From contig JAJPXR010000133.1 in NCBI GenBank assembly GCA_021205375.1, positions 1-8,130 of the forward strand: a stretch of DNA of 8,130 nucleotides. Direction: 5' to 3'. Both the position numbers and the translations under genes were made by a program. The notes below the pieces were generated by a model. It made no database searches and was not told the DNA's origin. It saw nothing but the letters and a program-made list of their open reading frames with translations. Origin of the DNA: Clostridiales bacterium. Lineage in GTDB: Bacteria; Bacillota; Clostridia; Oscillospirales; Oscillospiraceae. The first letter of the stretch is position 1. The number at the start of each line of letters is the position of its first letter. Of this stretch, positions 5,769 to 8,130 are shown piece by piece.

Positions 5769-6686
5769 ATGATAGACTTCAAGCGTCCGCAACTGGCAGA
5801 CAATGCGTGGATCGACCCCATTTTCCGCGCCTCCGGCTTCCGCAGTTGCGAATACACCTTCCCCAACCTGATGGCCTGGGCGGAGGCATTCGATGAGACA
5901 GTGGCCTTGGTGGACGGCTTCGTGGTGGTTCACGTGGGGACAGAGGAAGGGGGCTACGGCTGGTCTGCCGGTTCCGGCGACCGAAAACAATTGCTCCACA
6001 CTCTGGCCCAGGACGCAGCGGAGCGGGGCCGTCCCTTCCGTCTGCTGGGCCTGACCGAAGAACAGACCGAGGAACTGGAAACGATGTTTCCCGGGAAATT
6101 CACCTTTACCAACTACCAAAACGCGGCGGACTACTGTTACACCGTGGACAAGCTGGCCGATCTGGCGGGAAAAAAGCTCCACGCCAAGCGTAACCACATC
6201 CACCGTTTCGTGGAGAACTACCCGGACTGGCGGGTGGCGGAGATCACCCCGGAGAATCTGGACCAGTGCGTGGCCCTGGCCCAGGACTGGGAACGAGCCG
6301 AGGCGGAGGCCGGGCTGGACGACTGGAACGAGCAGGAGGGGGAAGTCGCCCTGCGCCTGTGCATCCGGCACTACGACGAACTGGAGCTGGAGGGTCTGAT
6401 CCTCTACGGGGAGGACAAACCCCTGGCCTTCACCATGGGGCGGAGCATCGGCGGGGACACCTACGACGTGATCTTTGAGAAGTCCTACGCCGACATCCAG
6501 GGGGCTTACGCCATGATCAACCGGGAGTTCGCCAGGTGGGTCCGGGTCCACCACCCGGAGATCGTCTACCTGAACCGGGAGGACGACATGGGCGAGCCAG
6601 GGCTGCGGAAGGCCAAGCTCTCCTATCGTCCGGACCTGATGGTGGAAAAGCATCTGGCCTGCCTGAAACCGGGGGAGACCCTGTGA
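5769..6686 (+). CDS. DUF2156 / phosphatidylglycerol lysyltransferase-domain protein, soluble
   Basis: This 305-residue protein belongs to the DUF2156 family, which shares its fold with the C-terminal aminoacyl-transfer domain of MprF (a GNAT-like double domain using aminoacyl-tRNA). Characteristic segments are DKLADLAGKKLHAKRNHIHRF (starting at 127, with K136, H138, K140, R141, N142) and YLNREDDMGEPGLRKAKLSY (267-286, with R270, D272, L279, R280, K281). No membrane segments or signal peptide are seen, so unlike MprF it has no flippase part and should be cytosolic or peripheral. The start at 5769 is chosen for GAGG five bases upstream; an upstream extension from 5679 would run through the promoter and leader. 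Its stop overlaps the start of the next gene. Substrates of stand-alone members are largely unknown, so lipid aminoacylation should not be assumed. Confidence 0.88.
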   Translation: MIDFKRPQLADNAWIDPIFRASGFRSCEYTFPNLMAWAEAFDETVALVDGFVVVHVGTEEGGYGWSAGSGDRKQLLHTLAQDAAERGRPFRLLGLTEEQTEELETMFPGKFTFTNYQNAADYCYTVDKLADLAGKKLHAKRNHIHRFVENYPDWRVAEITPENLDQCVALAQDWERAEAEAGLDDWNEQEGEVALRLCIRHYDELELEGLILYGEDKPLAFTMGRSIGGDTYDVIFEKSYADIQGAYAMINREFARWVRVHHPEIVYLNREDDMGEPGLRKAKLSYRPDLMVEKHLACLKPGETL

Positions 6687-7513
6687 CCGGCCTGTGCCGC
6701 CCCTCCCGCCGGGAGGAGGTTCCCCAATTGGCCCGGCTGTGGAAGGTCTGCTTCGGGGACACCGACGACTATATCGCCCACTATTTTTCCGCCTACTACC
6801 GCCCGGACCGGGCGCTGGTGCTGGAGGACGGGGGCAAAATCTGCTCCATGCTGCTGACCTTTCCCAACGTCCTGGTGACGGGGGAGGGGCGGGAGGTCCC
6901 CGCCTGTTATATCTACGCCTTTTGCACCGCGCCGGAGGTCCGGAGCCGGGGCTATGGCCGCCGCCTGCTGGCCTGGGCGGAGGAACAGGCCGCCCGTCAG
7001 GGCTGCCATCTGACCGTGATGGTGCCCGGCGAGGCCAGTTTGTTCGATTTTTATGAGACGCTGGGCTACCGGACGGTATTTTTCCACCGGGAGCAGCTTT
7101 TCACCCAAACCGGACCGGCAAACGGCACTCCCGCCCCCTGCGATGGTGCGGCCTATGCCGCCCGGCGGGAGGCGCTGTTGACGGGAACGCTCCACATGGC
7201 CTATCCCCCGGAGGTGCTGGAGTATCAGCGCTCCCTGTGCCGCCAGACGGGGGGCGACTTTTATCTGTGGGAGGACAGCCTCGCCGCCGTGGAGACTGAC
7301 GGGGAGACCCTGTACTGCAAGGAGCTGCTGACGGCCCATCCCCAGGCGGCGGTCAACGCCTTGCTGACCCATTTCGGCATGGACTGCGCCGTGGTCCGCA
7401 CCCCGGCGGGGCCAGCGGATGGGGCGAAGGGCTTCGCCGTGGCGAAATCCCTCGTCCCCGGCGGGGACGTGCAGGCGGAGCCAGCCGGATACCTGGCCTT
7501 CGCCTTTGACTGA
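6683..7513 (+). CDS. GNAT family N-acetyltransferase
   Basis: This is a 276-residue protein with an N-terminal GNAT domain. The acetyl-CoA pyrophosphate loop is RSRGYG (87-92) after the strand CYIYAFCTAPEV, followed by helix RRLLAWAEEQAARQG and the family-typical LFDFYETLGYRTV (120-132). Residues about 150-276 form an additional C-terminal region without a motif I recognise, so this is longer than a single GNAT domain (about 150 residues). The start is taken as GTG at 6683, whose bases overlap the TGA of the DUF2156 gene as GTGA. GGGGGAG lies five bases upstream inside the preceding gene. The in-frame ATG at 6536 would overlap the DUF2156 domain by 150 bases and reads as shadow sequence. The overlap implies coupled translation and a linked function. 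The substrate is unknown. Confidence 0.88.
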   Translation: MTGLCRPSRREEVPQLARLWKVCFGDTDDYIAHYFSAYYRPDRALVLEDGGKICSMLLTFPNVLVTGEGREVPACYIYAFCTAPEVRSRGYGRRLLAWAEEQAARQGCHLTVMVPGEASLFDFYETLGYRTVFFHREQLFTQTGPANGTPAPCDGAAYAARREALLTGTLHMAYPPEVLEYQRSLCRQTGGDFYLWEDSLAAVETDGETLYCKELLTAHPQAAVNALLTHFGMDCAVVRTPAGPADGAKGFAVAKSLVPGGDVQAEPAGYLAFAFD

Positions 7514-7550
7514 GCCGCCCTCTATCACGAAAAATTCACAAAAGAATCGG

Positions 7551-7579
7551 TTGAAACCTGTGCGGTTTTATGGTAGAGT
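7551..7579 (+). promoter_or_regulatory. Sigma-A type promoter for the small P-loop gene
   Basis: TTGAAA (7551-7556) and TAGAGT (7574-7579) are separated by exactly 17 bases, with TGG directly before the -10 (extended -10). Transcription would start near 7586. It lies 38 bases after the GNAT stop, so the following gene has its own transcript, possibly added to by read-through because no terminator is seen after 7513. Confidence 0.65.
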
Positions 7580-7598
7580 ATACACATAGCAAAGCCCC

Positions 7599-7625
7599 CC
7601 TTTTCCGAAAAGAAACAGGAAAAGG
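7599..7625 (+). promoter_or_regulatory. Leader hairpin before the small P-loop gene
   Basis: CCTTTTCC (7599-7606) and GGAAAAGG (7618-7625) form a perfect 8-bp stem with an 11-base purine-rich loop. It starts about 13 bases into the predicted transcript and ends 14 bases before the AAGGAG site (7640-7645). There is no U-run after it, so it is not a terminator. A stabilising or regulatory role is possible. Confidence 0.5.
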
Positions 7626-7654
7626 AAAAAAGCAATGTTAAGGAGTGATTCTCT

Positions 7655-8065
7655 ATGGTAAGAGTGATTATGGGCAGCGCAGGTGCGGGAAAGACCAAGC
7701 AGTTGATCGACCTGCTCAACGCCGCTGTCACCACAGAGCATGGCAACATCATCTGCATCGAGCCGAACCTCGACCTGACCTATAATATCCACCACGACAT
7801 CCGTCTGGTGGCTGCCAACGAATACCCCATCCGGTCCTTCGATAAGTTGCAGGGTTTCCTGTGCGGGCTGTATGCCGGTAACTACGACATCACCCACATC
7901 TTCGTGGACAACCTGTGCAAGATCGCCGGCACCAAGGACCCCGCCGAGGTCGAGCAGTTCTTGGACTGGCTGGATAAGTTTGGCGACAAGAACAACATCA
8001 AGTTCACCATCACCATGTCCTCCACCCCGGACCTGGCCACCGAAGGCATCAAGAAGTACTGCTAA
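7655..8065 (+). CDS. Small P-loop NTPase-like protein of unknown function
   Basis: The protein has 136 residues. A perfect Walker A, GSAGAGKT (7-14), follows the first strand MVRVIM, as in P-loop NTPases. A hydrophobic strand ending in D, THIFVDN (80-86), is the likely Walker B with D85. A third strand, FTITMSS (117-123), may be the sensor strand. The chain then ends, so this is a minimal single domain with no helicase, kinase lid or DNA-binding part that I recognise. Short proteins of this type in Clostridia are, as I recall, sometimes labelled 'twitching motility protein PilT', but the PilT Asp/His boxes and hexamer domains are absent. AAGGAG (7640-7645) nine bases upstream fixes the ATG. 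It has its own promoter, leader hairpin and terminator, consistent with a well-expressed monocistronic gene. Confidence 0.85.
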   Translation: MVRVIMGSAGAGKTKQLIDLLNAAVTTEHGNIICIEPNLDLTYNIHHDIRLVAANEYPIRSFDKLQGFLCGLYAGNYDITHIFVDNLCKIAGTKDPAEVEQFLDWLDKFGDKNNIKFTITMSSTPDLATEGIKKYC

Positions 8066-8093
8066 GCGCTTCTGTATCATCCCAAATAGCTGC

Positions 8094-8128
8094 AAAAAGG
8101 CCCTCCATGTCATGTGGAGGGCCTTTTT
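8094..8128 (+). terminator. Rho-independent terminator
   Basis: A perfect 14-bp stem (8094-8107 with 8115-8128) has a GC-rich core GGCCCTCCA/TGGAGGGCC, a seven-base loop and a five-T tail that forms the outer stem with an A-run. It lies 28 bases after the stop of the small P-loop gene. The A-tract on the left also makes it potentially bidirectional. Confidence 0.93.
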
Positions 8129-8130
8129 AT

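Noticed and set aside
5424..6653. 409-codon minus-strand open frame opposite the DUF2156 gene
   Set aside because: Antisense shadow that also runs through the divergent promoter region; the plus strand carries the conserved DUF2156 motifs and a Shine-Dalgarno site.
6536..6682. In-frame ATG extension of the GNAT protein
   Set aside because: It would overlap the conserved end of the DUF2156 gene by about 150 bases and encodes Gly/Pro/Arg-rich shadow sequence; the overlapping GTG at 6683 with GGGGGAG upstream is better.

Overview
The window reads as chromosomal DNA of a GC-rich Firmicute. The best guess is class Clostridia, Oscillospiraceae-like (the Flavonifractor/Oscillibacter/Lawsonibacter kind). 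The reasons are the minus-strand gene order GlmU-like, prs, pth, mfd, which matches the Bacillus/Clostridia housekeeping block (gcaD/glmU-prs-ctc-pth-fin-mfd in Bacillus subtilis), purine-rich Shine-Dalgarno sites, sigma-A-type promoters and strong GC preference at third codon positions. The genus is inference only. The genes ctc and fin, which B. subtilis carries in this block, are absent here.

Layout. Positions 1-5407 hold four minus-strand genes. In transcription order these are a degenerate GlmU-like protein (5407-4604), PRPP synthetase prs (4434-3460), peptidyl-tRNA hydrolase pth (3308-2712) and the transcription-repair coupling factor mfd (2401 to beyond the left edge; about 800 residues present, C-terminal third missing). 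They are separated by 150-310 base gaps that hold hairpins and, between pth and mfd, a small heptamer repeat array. The AT-rich stretch 5408-5768 is a divergent promoter region. Positions 5769-8065 hold three plus-strand genes: a stand-alone DUF2156 (MprF C-terminal-like) protein, a GNAT acetyltransferase whose GTG start overlaps the DUF2156 stop, and a 136-residue P-loop protein with its own promoter and a strong terminator at the right edge.

How the genes fit together. The minus-strand block links sugar-nucleotide and PRPP metabolism, rescue of stalled peptidyl-tRNA, and rescue of stalled RNA polymerase, as in other Firmicutes. The plus-strand DUF2156-GNAT pair is probably co-translated, but its substrates cannot be read from sequence. 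The small P-loop gene looks like a separate single-gene transcript.

Most of this is ordinary core genome, and I found no clear defence, mobile or otherwise new multi-gene system. The points most worth a second look are the GlmU-like protein, which keeps the syntenic position but lacks the nucleotidyltransferase signature and stops before the acetyltransferase active site; the small solo P-loop protein; the paired acyltransferase-fold proteins; a roughly 10-residue insertion in Prs; and a recurring arrangement of an extended -10 promoter followed at once by a leader hairpin.
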